64,000 nucleotides of DNA from assembly GCA_934875375.1 (NCBI GenBank), contig CAKXHL010000012.1:286-64285 (forward strand). Direction: 5' to 3'. Every line of letters begins with the position of its first letter. Position 1 is the stretch's first letter. The notes below the pieces were generated by a model. It saw only the letters and a list, made by a program, of their open reading frames with translations. It was not told where the DNA came from and made no database searches. The DNA comes from an uncultured bacterium (lineage in GTDB: Bacteria > Bacillota > Clostridia > Oscillospirales > Ruminococcaceae). This document shows positions 1 through 8,298 of this stretch, one piece after another. Made by a program: the position numbers and the translations under genes.

Positions 1-2
1 CC

Positions 3-89
3 CCTGATATGATCTTTGCTCTGGAACGACGAACCATTGGAGGAAAGGTAAAACAGGTTCCGATTATCCGCTATCAATCCGATAAATGA
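3..89 (+). CDS. C-terminal end of an unidentified gene (partial)
   Basis: The window opens inside an open reading frame whose last 28 codons are visible, ending in TGA at 87-89. The tail is basic and has the motif GGKVKQVPIIRY. I do not recognise the family. It is followed at once by an intrinsic terminator and then by a relaxase gene, so it is probably part of the same mobile element, but that is inference from position only. Confidence 0.5.
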   Translation, partial: PDMIFALERRTIGGKVKQVPIIRYQSDK

Positions 90-94
90 AGAAT

Positions 95-128
95 AAAACG
101 GTCTGCTTCGGCAGGCCGTTTTGCTTTT
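95..128 (+). terminator. Intrinsic terminator with UUCG tetraloop
   Basis: Twelve-base arms (95-106 and 111-122, one G-U pair) enclose a TTCG tetraloop and are followed by GCTTTT. It closes the partial gene on its left. The relaxase ribosome binding site AAGGAGG begins only a few bases downstream. Confidence 0.8.
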
Positions 129-145
129 CAAGGAGGTGAACACCC

Positions 146-883
146 ATGGCAACCACGCGCCTGATGCCTCTGCACACCGGCAGAGGCCGCACGGTGGGAC
201 AGGCCATCAGCGCCATCATCGACTACACCGAAAATCCGCAAAAGACGGACGGCGGCAGGCTGATAACAAGCTGGCAGTGCGACAGCAGGATCGCCGATGC
301 CGAGTTCCTTTTCGCCAAAAATCAATACACCCAAAAGACCGGCAGAGTGCGCGGCGAGGATGATGTGATTGCCTACCATCTGCGGCAATCCTTTGTCCCC
401 GGCGAGATCACACCGGAGGACGCGAACCGTTTGGGCTGTGAGCTGGCCAAGCGCTTCACCAAAGGCAATCACGCCTACATTGTCTGCACCCATATTGACA
501 AAGCCCATATTCACAATCATGTGATTTGGAACTCCACCGCGCTCAGCCAGACCCGAAAATTCCGAAACTTTTGGGGCAGCAGCCGCGCCGTGCGGCGGCT
601 CAACGATACCATCTGCATCGAAAACGGCTACTCCATCGTGGAGAATCCAAAGCGCCACGGCAAGAGCTACAACAAGTGGCTGGGCGACAAAAAGAAGCCC
701 TCCCACCGGGAGCGAATCTGCGCGGCCATTGACGATGCGCTGGCACAAAAGCCCGATAGCTTTGAAGCGCTGCTGGAGCTGCTGCGGCAGGCCGGGTATG
801 AGGTCAAGGGCAAGAAACGCCCGTCCCTGTTGGGCGGCGAACAGAAAAAGTCCATTCGCATGGATACCCTCGATGACGGCTAA
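146..883 (+). pseudogene. Mob-type relaxase (MobP/TraI-like), C-terminally truncated
   Basis: This encodes the N-terminal nuclease domain of a conjugative relaxase, which nicks oriT and carries the DNA strand into the recipient. The metal-binding three-histidine motif HIDKAHIHNH is at residues 116-125, and a candidate catalytic Tyr is at 27 (IDYTENPQKT). The start is set by AAGGAGG ten bases before ATG 146. The frame ends after 245 residues at SIRMDTLDDG, whereas relatives of this kind usually run to 400 or more residues with a helical, basic C-terminal part. The sequence after the stop does not resume the family in any frame, so the gene seems cut by a deletion or recombination near 880. It is likely a remnant of a Tn1549-like element. 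Nicking activity could remain, but full transfer function is unlikely. Confidence 0.8.
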
Positions 884-1988
884 TGTGGGCAACAGCACCA
901 CGACAACGATAAGGCTGTACAGAAGACACCGGGTTCTGATCCTGAGTGACAGAAACGACCCGAGCAGCGCGATCCTCCACCTTGGCGTGCCGCACGGGTC
1001 TGAGCTGAAGTTGCCGTTCGATCATCTGCCGAAGGAAGCGTATTTTGTCGATCTGGATAACGAGAATATCAAAATATACCGCGAAGAGAATAATGAATAT
1101 AACTTTGGCATCATCAGCTCGAACCGGACGTTCCTTCAGGTGATTCCGGAGACTGAACTGCCAACGCTGGAGTTAGGGCTCAGAAGCAGGCGCTTCTGGG
1201 GCTATCACGCAGACTCGGAGAGCGATTTCTGCTATCAGAAAGAGACGGGGCCTATCGACATTCCCGGCAGAACGCCTTCCGGCACATCTGCGCCTCAGCC
1301 ATCAGCGACTCCCGCGGGCGAAGTCATCCCCTCGGTGGACAGGCAGGCAGAGTTGGCGGAAGCCAGAGCGAAGAATCCCGACACCGTGGCATGGCTGTAT
1401 ATTCCCGGTGCGGAGGTAGACGATCCCGTGATGCAGGCGGAGGACAACGGCTATTACCTGAAGCTGGATGAAAACGGTGAGTATGCCATGTGGGGCTGCT
1501 ATTATGCCCATTGTGAAAACGAAATCGGCGGCAGGGATAAGCTGGACAAAAACACCACTATTTTCGGCCATTCCGCCAGCAACTGCGACCCGGACGGTGT
1601 GCGGTTCACCAAGCTATACCGCTATATGGACGCAGATTTCGCAAAGGAGCATCCGTATATCTATCTCTCTGTGGATGGCGAGGATCTGATTTTCCAGATC
1701 ACTGCCCTGTTTATAACGGATATTGAATTCGACTATATCAATCCCAATCCCATCGGCGGTGAACTTACCAACTTCTTCCAGACCGTGGAGAGAAAAAACT
1801 GGCTGGACTTTGACGGCGTGACCTTCTCCGAGGAAGATACCGTCCTGACCCTTTCCACCTGCTGCCGGAAGTATGACAAGGCCAACAGCGGCAATCAGCG
1901 GCTGGTGGTCATGGCGAAGCTGCTGCCGGAGGGGGCGACCGCGCAGGAGTTCAGCGTGTCCCTTGTGGATAGTCCTGAAATGCCCTAA
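873..1988 (+). CDS. Class B sortase with an unusual N-terminal region
   Basis: The C-terminal two thirds is a class B sortase, a cysteine transpeptidase that joins surface proteins to peptidoglycan. Counting from ATG 873, the catalytic triad is visible: His 233 in TIFGHS, Cys 330 in TLSTC and Arg 343 in NQRLVV. Sortases of this type usually begin with a signal anchor and a proline-rich linker. Here the linker (TPSGTSAPQPSATPAGEV) is present, but residues 1-130 hold no hydrophobic helix and match nothing I know. The frame is open upstream to 729, overlapping the relaxase in another frame. ATG 873 overlaps the relaxase stop and has no good ribosome binding site, so the true start is uncertain. 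Sortase B genes are common cargo of Tn1549-like elements. The protein may be a recombination chimera that has lost its membrane anchor. Confidence 0.75.
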   Translation: MTANVGNSTTTTIRLYRRHRVLILSDRNDPSSAILHLGVPHGSELKLPFDHLPKEAYFVDLDNENIKIYREENNEYNFGIISSNRTFLQVIPETELPTLELGLRSRRFWGYHADSESDFCYQKETGPIDIPGRTPSGTSAPQPSATPAGEVIPSVDRQAELAEARAKNPDTVAWLYIPGAEVDDPVMQAEDNGYYLKLDENGEYAMWGCYYAHCENEIGGRDKLDKNTTIFGHSASNCDPDGVRFTKLYRYMDADFAKEHPYIYLSVDGEDLIFQITALFITDIEFDYINPNPIGGELTNFFQTVERKNWLDFDGVTFSEEDTVLTLSTCCRKYDKANSGNQRLVVMAKLLPEGATAQEFSVSLVDSPEMP

Positions 1989-2488
1989 AAGAAATCAGAA
2001 TATACTGCGATGAAGCTGGTGGCCACAGAAAGAGTGCTTGGGAGTATGTTTGCTGTATTGAAGTGCTCCAGAATAAAATAGAACAACAGAGTTACCAGTG
2101 CTGTTGCCAGATACATCGCAGAATATTCCCATTTGCCGATCCGGTTCACGGCAACCTCAGCCCGATTGCCCTTGTAGGGATTCCGCAGCCAAGTGATCAG
2201 GGCAAACAGGGCCATAGGTGCAGTCATGCCGAGATAGGTTATCATCTCTCCAAAGTAGGAAAATGTATACGAGATGGCACCGTAAAGCAGGCTGAACACG
2301 ATCATCAATGCCTGCCCGATGGGATTGCCCTTGGCATTGAAGATAAGAGAAGTGGTGCCAATGAGGGATGCAGCCAGGGTCATAAAATTCACACGGTCGA
2401 AGAGGAAAAAGGATGCAAGAATCAATCCGGCGGAGCTGCCCCACAAGGTCAACTCACTCTTTGAAAAATAGGTGGTCAGTTTCTTCAT
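1985..2488 (-). pseudogene. pnuC: PnuC-type nicotinamide nucleoside transporter, C-terminally truncated
   Basis: The 167-residue product has the PnuC fold: several hydrophobic helices, with GNPIGQALMIVFSLLYG and GMTAPMALFALITWLRNPYKG in the expected order. PnuC proteins move nicotinamide riboside or related vitamins by facilitated diffusion and are normally about 210-240 residues. Here the frame runs out at SFIAVYSDFF just where the family would continue into its last two helices. The stop lies on the joint with the convergent sortase gene, whose own stop overlaps it. The start is supported by GGAGG at a good distance. The gene is probably dead, or makes a shortened and likely inactive transporter. 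A structured leader lies upstream (2501-2569). Confidence 0.75.
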
Positions 2489-2500
2489 AAGCCCTCCAAA

Positions 2501-2569
2501 ACATAAAAAATAAGCCCTCGCTTACACATCTTCTAAGACCTAACGATGTGCAAACGAGAGCTTTCGCTC
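2501..2569 (-). promoter_or_regulatory. Structured pnuC leader with terminator-like hairpin
   Basis: On the minus strand a 17-base-pair hairpin (arms 2545-2561 and 2514-2530, a few G-U pairs, 14-base loop) is followed by a T-rich run (2501-2513) and then directly by the pnuC ribosome binding site. Its upstream arm overlaps a small alternative hairpin with a GAAA tetraloop (2558-2569). Mutually exclusive hairpins before a vitamin transporter suggest a riboswitch or attenuator. I cannot assign it to a known aptamer class. It could also simply be the terminator of a lost upstream gene. Confidence 0.45.
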
Positions 2570-2660
2570 ACTACCCGGTGGCAGCAACATATTCTATTGG
2601 TATTATATTCAATAATGCAGAAAAGTCAAGAACCATTATCAAAGGCTTATACTCTTACCT

Positions 2661-2736
2661 GTGAGGTTACATATTTGAGAGCTGGGTTACATCATTATAA
2701 GAGCTTCGGTTACAAAATCTTGAGTGAGGTTACATC
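2661..2736. repeat. Four direct repeats of GGTTACA
   Basis: GGTTACA begins at 2665, 2685, 2708 and 2728, a spacing of 20, 23 and 20 bases, close to two helical turns each. The first and last copies share the longer string GTGAGGTTACAT. They lie in the 339-base gap between pnuC and the GNAT gene (2489-2827), which otherwise holds only the pnuC leader. Regular phasing suggests cooperative protein binding by a regulator, recombinase arm sites or iterons. No function is shown. Confidence 0.6.
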
Positions 2737-2827
2737 CGTTGGAGCATCAACGTTTATTGTATTATTAAATGGTAATTTGAGAACAAATTGCCCTATTAAT
2801 AGAGACTGCATGGCCGCTCTGCGCCGT

Positions 2828-3451
2828 TTATTCCAGCTGTCCGGGTAGTCTCCGTTTTTCCTTGGGTGAAAAACAAGCATCAAAAGCCTCCGCATCCGCG
2901 TCGTCCACGAAGTAGCCCTCCGGATCTTTGTAAGTGCCGGTGACGCCATCCAGATAGCCTTGTTTTAATTCACAAAGCAGGAAGTAAGGTACCTGTGCGT
3001 CCCGTGGTTCGGTAAAATAGTGGATGCCTTTCGTACTTGCTACTATAAAACCGAACTTTCCATAAAAGTTAATATTGCCGGAAATGAGGATTGCCCCTAC
3101 CCCCATCTTCCTGGCTTCCTCCATGGAATGATGCAATAAGGCAGTGCCATATCCCTGGCGCTGGTACGCCGGCGCGATGCTGATAGGACCGAATGTCATG
3201 GCGGGAATCACTCGGCCGTCGTCAGCACAGATTTCGGATCGCATATACATCACATGCCCTATTATCTTTCCATCCTTCTCCATCACGAAGTCCAACTCCG
3301 GGACAAAGGCGGGGTCCTGTCGGAGCATATGCAAGATATAGTGCTCTGTACAACCGGGCCGGTATACATTCCAGAAGGCTTCGCGAGTCAGGTTTTCCAC
3401 CTCACGGTGATCGTCGGATTTCTCAAGACGGATGATATCGTTATTTTTCAT
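2828..3451 (-). CDS. GNAT-family N-acetyltransferase
   Basis: The 207-residue protein is an acetyl-CoA-dependent N-acetyltransferase of the GNAT fold. The acetyl-CoA pyrophosphate loop QRQGYG is at residues 97-102, preceded by the strand MTFGPISIAP and followed by a helix rich in Met and His. The motif NINFYGKFGF further on is typical of the YhbS-like subgroup, with a Tyr that can act as general acid. The substrate cannot be told from sequence. It stands alone on the minus strand and ends in an unstructured basic tail (KEKRRLPGQLE). Confidence 0.8.
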   Translation of the reverse strand: MKNNDIIRLEKSDDHREVENLTREAFWNVYRPGCTEHYILHMLRQDPAFVPELDFVMEKDGKIIGHVMYMRSEICADDGRVIPAMTFGPISIAPAYQRQGYGTALLHHSMEEARKMGVGAILISGNINFYGKFGFIVASTKGIHYFTEPRDAQVPYFLLCELKQGYLDGVTGTYKDPEGYFVDDADAEAFDACFSPKEKRRLPGQLE

Positions 3452-3595
3452 AGTATTTCCTCACTTTGCAACACAACTTCCTTTTGTATTAATATACCAC
3501 ATAGATTTGATCGCTGTCATGCTTTTTGTAGTTGGCAAAAGTCTTTCCGCAAAACGGTTTGTATGGTAATACTGACAGAAACAGGGGTGAATATT

Positions 3596-4462
3596 ATGAC
3601 AGCAGACGAGTTTTTATTTTTTAATATCATGCCAAATGCACTGCCACTGTATGAAATTCTGCGGAGTAAATTGCTGACCGAGTGCCCAAACACCTCCCTA
3701 AAGGTGCAAAAATCCCAAATCACCTTCAAGGCAAAGTACGGCTATGCTTTTGTTTCTCTAAAAAGGATGAAAGGTTGCCCGGAAGTATTCATAATTGTGT
3801 CTTTCGGCTTGTTTCACCGACTGAATTCGCCCCGCATTGCCATAGCCGTAGAACCCTATCCCAATCGCTGGACCCATCACATGATTGTGTTCGAGGCAGA
3901 ACAATTGGACGATGAGCTGATAGGATGGCTGCGGGAAGCCTATGATTTTGCGCAAACCAAGGAAAGGAGCCAATATGCGGTAAATGTGCTTCAGAAGTTG
4001 GCCGGCGAAAAAAAGATTGGGTTAAAACTTCGAAAAAACGGGGGGTTCTGGATGATCCGAGAAATTTGTAAAGATAGAACTTTTCTTGCCCGAAAATCCG
4101 AGCCGGCAACAGCGGAAGACCTCTGTGTGGCTCAGGACTTACTGGAAACGCTGAAAGCTCACAAGGAGGGATGCATGGGCATGGCAGCTAACATGATCGG
4201 TATGAACAAACGCATCATCGTCTTTGACGCTGAGGGTGCCTACATGACTATGTTTCATCCTGAGATCATCAAACGATCCGGTCCCTACGAGGCGGAGGAG
4301 GGCTGCCTGTCTCTCACCGGTACCCGCAAGACAAAGCGCTTTCATTCCATCAAAGTCCGATATCAAAACGAAAAGTTCCAAACACGATTCAAAACTTTTA
4401 CCGGCTGGACTGCCCAAATTATCCAGCACGAAATCGACCATTGCGAGGGCATTATCATCTAA
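3596..4462 (+). CDS. DUF5655-like domain fused in frame to peptide deformylase
   Basis: The ATG at 3596 follows CAGGGGTGA and opens a 288-residue frame. Residues 1 to about 120 resemble DUF5655 (LKVQKSQITFKAKYGYAFVSL, then RWTHHMIVFEAEQLDDELIGWL), a small domain of unknown function. The last 136 residues are a complete clostridial-type peptide deformylase, which removes the formyl group from new proteins. Its three motifs are GMAANMIG, EGCLSL and QHEIDH, with the metal ligands Cys and two His. In motif 1 the usual Gln is replaced by Met or Ile, as in this short subgroup. A linker of about 30 residues joins the parts. It could be a real two-domain protein, or two genes joined by loss of a stop, since ATG 4052 could start the deformylase alone. 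Confidence 0.7.
   Translation: MTADEFLFFNIMPNALPLYEILRSKLLTECPNTSLKVQKSQITFKAKYGYAFVSLKRMKGCPEVFIIVSFGLFHRLNSPRIAIAVEPYPNRWTHHMIVFEAEQLDDELIGWLREAYDFAQTKERSQYAVNVLQKLAGEKKIGLKLRKNGGFWMIREICKDRTFLARKSEPATAEDLCVAQDLLETLKAHKEGCMGMAANMIGMNKRIIVFDAEGAYMTMFHPEIIKRSGPYEAEEGCLSLTGTRKTKRFHSIKVRYQNEKFQTRFKTFTGWTAQIIQHEIDHCEGIII
4052..4462 (+). other. def: Alternative internal start: stand-alone peptide deformylase
   Basis: ATG 4052 gives a 136-residue protein beginning MIREICKD, the usual N-terminus and length of short clostridial deformylases. It has a G-rich stretch (GGGGGG) six bases upstream that could serve as a ribosome binding site. Motifs in this numbering: GMAANMIG 43-50, EGCLSL 83-88, QHEIDH 125-130. 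The next gene's ribosome binding site AAGGAGG overlaps the stop codon, so the two were probably co-translated. Confidence 0.55.
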
Positions 4463-4475
4463 GGAGGATTTATCC

Positions 4476-4714
4476 ATGATTGTTTATTTCACCGGCACTG
4501 GCAACAGCCGTTACTGTGCGCAGATGCTGGCAGACAAACTGGATGATGAAATTGTTGACGCTTTTCACTTTATTCGCAACGGCATCCCGGCCGAACTGAT
4601 TTCCGGCAAGCCCTGGATATTTGTGGCTCCCACCTATGGCTGGCAGCTGCCATGCATTTTTTGTGGATTTCATTCGCAGCGGCAGCTTTTTGGGCAGCAA
4701 AGACGCTTATGTCG
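4476..4714 (+). pseudogene. EFR1-type flavodoxin/ferredoxin protein, 5' fragment with frameshift
   Basis: The N-terminus YFTGTGNSRYCAQMLADKL is the FMN-binding phosphate loop of flavodoxin-like proteins that carry a ferredoxin domain (EFR1 family). The frame of ATG 4476 runs to 4718, but after WQLP the family sequence (VDFIRSGSFLGSKDAYV) continues in another frame. An extra T in the T-run near 4657-4662 explains this. At about 4714 the match ends abruptly and prolyl-tRNA synthetase sequence begins in that same second frame. Only about 80 residues of an expected 250 remain, without the Cys clusters of the ferredoxin part. The fragment is not functional. Confidence 0.7.
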
Positions 4715-5668
4715 CTAACGGTATTTACTCTTCCTATCTGCCTCTGTGTCGAATCACCCGCAAAATCGAGCAGATTATCCGAGAAGAAATGGAACGAATC
4801 GACGGACAGGAAGTGCAATTCCCAGTGGTTCTGCCCACCTCACTTTGGCAGGAATCCGGCCGGTATGAAAGCGTGGGCAGCGAACTGATGCGTTTTTCGG
4901 ATCGCAACAACACCCCGCTGGTTTTGGGGATGGCACATGAAGAAGCCGCCGTCCATCTGGTACGGGAATATGGATAAAACTATGGTAAATACCTTTTTAT
5001 GGCCTATCAAATCCAGACCAAATTCCGGGACGAAGCCCGTCCTCGGGCGGAGCTCATCCGGGTGCGGGAGTTTACCATGAAAGACGCTTATTCTTTTCAC
5101 TCCAGCCAAGCGGATCTGGAATCCTATTACGTCCGGTGCTTTCAGGCCTATGAACGGATCTTCTCACGGGTCGGAGTGCCAGAAGTGGTTTCGGTCTCCT
5201 CCGATTCCGCCATGATGGGCGGTAATCTATCCCACGAATTTATGCTGCTGACCCCGGTAGGAGAAGATTCTATTGCCATTTGTGAAAGCTGCGCCTACCG
5301 CTCCAGTCTGGAGGCGGCGGAATCTATTGTAAAAAAACCACCGGGATGAAATTTCTCGTCCACTGGAGCTGGTTCATACTCCCAATATCCACACCATCGA
5401 GGACATCTGCGAATTTTTGGGCACGTCCAAAGAAAAGAGCTGCAAAGCAGTTGTCTATCAGAAAAATACGGACAACCGTTATGTCGTGCTGTTCATCCGC
5501 GGAGATCTGGACGTAAACGAAACCAAACTGACCAACTTTTTGGGCTGCGAAATTCATCCCGCGGTTATTGATGAGGATTGCGGCCTCCACGCCGGATATA
5601 TCGGGCCATACGGCCTGCAGGAAGATTTGACGGTACTGTTTGATCGGTCACTGCAAGGCGCCAACAAC
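4715..5668 (+). pseudogene. proS: Prolyl-tRNA synthetase fragment (5' and 3' truncated)
   Basis: Family sequence begins at ANGIYSSYLPL, about 35 codons into a normal ProS, and continues through class II motifs (RDEARPRAELIRVREFTMKDAYSF) into the editing-domain region (KSCKAVVYQKNTDN, FIRGDLDVNETKLTNF). It is broken by an in-frame TAA at 4975-4977 and by a frameshift at the A7 run near 5331-5337. It stops at about ANNL, where the sequence turns into the tail of the opposing sensor pseudogene. The C-terminal catalytic and anticodon-binding parts are missing. A functional proS must lie elsewhere in the genome. The joint with the flavodoxin fragment is a clean fusion of two unrelated genes. Confidence 0.8.
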
Positions 5669-6644
5669 TTATGTATTTTCAAAAACTGCCTCTGATTCAA
5701 AGGACAATTCCTGTGCAGAACCGAACAGCCTGGTATAAGCCGGTTCGCTAGACATTACCAGCTGATAATCCGCCCGTCTGCCGAATCCATATCCACCGCC
5801 AATGCGTAGCAGGCGCTGTTTTCCGCGTTCAGTTCTTCAAACGGCATCTGTTTACGTAGATAGTCCACCGTCAGTTCTATGCCTAAAACGCCATGAGGCT
5901 CTCCTCCTGGCGTTAAAAGCGGCTGGGAATAGGTGATGATTTTAATATCATTCTCGTCAATCGCAAACGGAAGAGACCAATATCCTAGGTCGGAAGAGTC
6001 AACACTGGGATATTTTAGGGCAGCCAAAAAAGGTTCATAATAAGTCTTGTCACTGTTGTCCAGACAGAATTGCGGCGTCCAAAAAATATCCAGCGGGATT
6101 CCCAACGCCTTGCTGATACGGGAAATGCCCCGTTCCATCATAATATCCGAATAATCAGATGGGGTTGACACTGGGTCTGTATCCCGAAAATGTACACCGG
6201 AGTAAGCGGCAGCCTGCCCACTTTGAGGTGCAGAAAAACCGGTTTCTCCGTTGAACACAACAAAGGCGCCGGTAACAGAGTTGCGGCGCATTAAATGCAA
6301 AAGGTCCAGTGAAATCAATTCCAGCAATTCAGAAGTCCATTCCTCTTCCGCCGTTAATGCGGAGTACGCAGCCTGATTTTGCTCCAGCATATTGCTCACT
6401 TTTGATTAATCAGCGTCTCCGCAGCTGCCAGATCGCTCCACCGCTGGACCATTTCATTTTCCAGGTAATTTTTACGGTTTGTTACCCACTCGTTCAAAAT
6501 TTCAAAACTGTTTTGTTCTAAGCGGTCAATGGTTCCGCCCCACAGAATGGAACCACCGAACAGGACCGATTGCAAAATCATCACAAAGGACAAAGGAATC
6601 CACATTCTTCGCATAACGGAATGCTTTCTACCTTTCGCTTTCAT
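5668..6644 (-). pseudogene. Membrane sensor protein (Cache-like extracellular domain), frameshifted and truncated
   Basis: ATG 6644 follows GGAGGGATAGCAG. It opens with a basic stretch and one membrane helix (IPLSFVMILQSVLFGGSILW), then an extracytoplasmic region that resembles a double-Cache sensor (LGYWSLPFAI, GVLGIELTVDYLRKQMPFEEL). The frame breaks twice. Near 6398 one base seems lost so that INQK should run on into VSNMLEQN, and near 5765 the sequence continues in another frame as YQLVMSSEPAYTRLFGSAQE down to about 5668. No output domain (GGDEF, kinase or methyl-acceptor) remains, so the signalling role is lost. It lies directly downstream of a solute-binding protein gene in the same direction. 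Such pairs often sense the same ligand. Confidence 0.65.
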
Positions 6645-6697
6645 CTGCTATCCCTCCCTGCTCCTCGCTTTATCTGCCGGATGGCATGTGCTTTCTG

Positions 6698-8199
6698 TCA
6701 TTCCAATGCCGCCTGTAAAGATTCCTCCAGCTGCTGATACCACTGTTCAAAATTTTCATCTGTATCAAAAGCGGCAACCGCATTCTCATAGGATTCTCCC
6801 TGTTCCAGCAGCGTTAGAACCTGCGCTCGGTCTTCTCTCTCTTTATCGCTCATCGCAGTTTCCAACACGGCGCGGGCGTCAACCCCTCCGGCGAAAGCCT
6901 TGCTGGTATACAGCTCGCAGTCCGCAAGCTGATTCATCGTTACCGTAAACATTTTTTAGCAATTCTTTGGCCGAACCGTTCTCCACCGATTCTAAGGCTG
7001 GCAGGATCTTGTCCAACTGGTTCGCCTCATTTTTTACCGGCAGATACCCGGAAGATACAGAAAAGCCAATGTTTCGCTGCGCTTCGGTAGCCCACTTTAA
7101 AAAGACGGTCGCTGCATATTCTGTGCTTTCGTCCGATTTTGTCACTACCATGCCGGCTCCCTGCTGCACAATGGCACTTTCTCCTCCGGCAAAAGTGGGG
7201 ACTGGGAGCATGGTACATTCAATTGCATAACTCGCACCGTCTTCCATATTCACCTGATCCGGAAAATAGGTTGCTCCCGTAGTAGAGCCGACCAGCGCAA
7301 TAATATCCCCAGTTTTGGCATCATCCGAACGGAAACGCCCGAACGATCCAAAATATCCTTTTACAGTGGGCACATAATAGCAATCCCACAGTTTACGCAT
7401 GATTTTCCGATCCAGCTGGAGCGTCATTTCTCCATCGCGCACAGAAAAGATTTCCAACCCCAGTTGTTTGCAGCCGATAATGATATAATTGGCCATTGCA
7501 TCCCTGCCCCCAAAGGCCTTTCCATCATTGGGCATTTCGGTCAGGCTGTCGGTCCATTCATAATATTGCCGTCCAACTTCTACTACCCCTTCCATCGTTT
7601 CCAAATCAGACAGCTGTACGCCGGTCGCCTGTGCGAACGGTTTCCAATCCGTGCTGTTGAGAATCTTGACCTCCGTCGACTTGGCGGTAGGAAATATCTT
7701 CAGCGCACCGTTTTTGTCAAAGCGGCCCTCCTCCAGATATTCTGAGCGGTACTCATTCAGCTCCTCCTCGGTCAAATACCGGTCTAACTCCGCTACCAGC
7801 CCCAGCTGATCTACCACATAAGCCGTATCGGCATAAGCGGCAAAAATATCAGAAATATCCTCCGCCCCACCTTTTTATTCGCAGCGTCCACAACTTTTTC
7901 TGTCAGATCCGATATATTGCCCTGACTGAATGCTTCCACGATGATTCCTTTTTCCAGACCAATGGTTTCATTGAACTCCTGCACCATATGGTCGAATGCT
8001 GTTTTTTGAACGCCGTTGTAATAATGCCAAATTTCCAAATTCACTGGTTTTTGGGGTCCAGCTGCGGCAGAAAAATCGCCGTATTTTGTAAAGCTGATTG
8101 CTCCGGTTCAATCCGGGAGCCGGATCCTGCGCTACAGGCAGTCAGCAACAGCAATGCCGCCAGAAAAAACGAAAAAATCTTTATGCCTCTCTTTTTCAT
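6698..8199 (-). pseudogene. ABC transporter solute-binding lipoprotein, multiply frameshifted
   Basis: ATG 8199 follows GGAGGGGG and encodes a lipoprotein signal peptide with lipobox LTAC. The family then runs through NLEIWHYYNGVQKTAFDHMVQEFNE, typical of extracellular sugar-binding proteins (SBP family 1), and continues for about 450 codons. At least three frame changes are needed: between 8199 and 8044, in the GGTGGGGCGG stretch near 7855, and at the A6 run near 6956, after which the tail reads TVTMNQLADCELYTSKAF. The conserved order shows a once complete gene that is now dead. No permease genes sit beside it, only the broken sensor downstream, so the whole uptake locus appears to be in decay. 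Confidence 0.75.
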
Positions 8200-8298
8200 A
8201 AACCCCCTCCCATTCTCCTCGTTTCCCTATTATCGTACACGATCCTTCTCTTTACCAACAAAAAACGTCCGGATTTCTCCCGAGAGGGCTTGTCCTTT

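Noticed and set aside
729..872. Longer start of the sortase frame at 729
   Set aside because: The extra residues are a shifted reading of the relaxase and contain no sortase or membrane-anchor sequence.
2661..2736. CRISPR array or degenerate repeats
   Set aside because: The repeat is only seven bases with spacers of about 13-16, far too short for CRISPR, and no cas genes are present.
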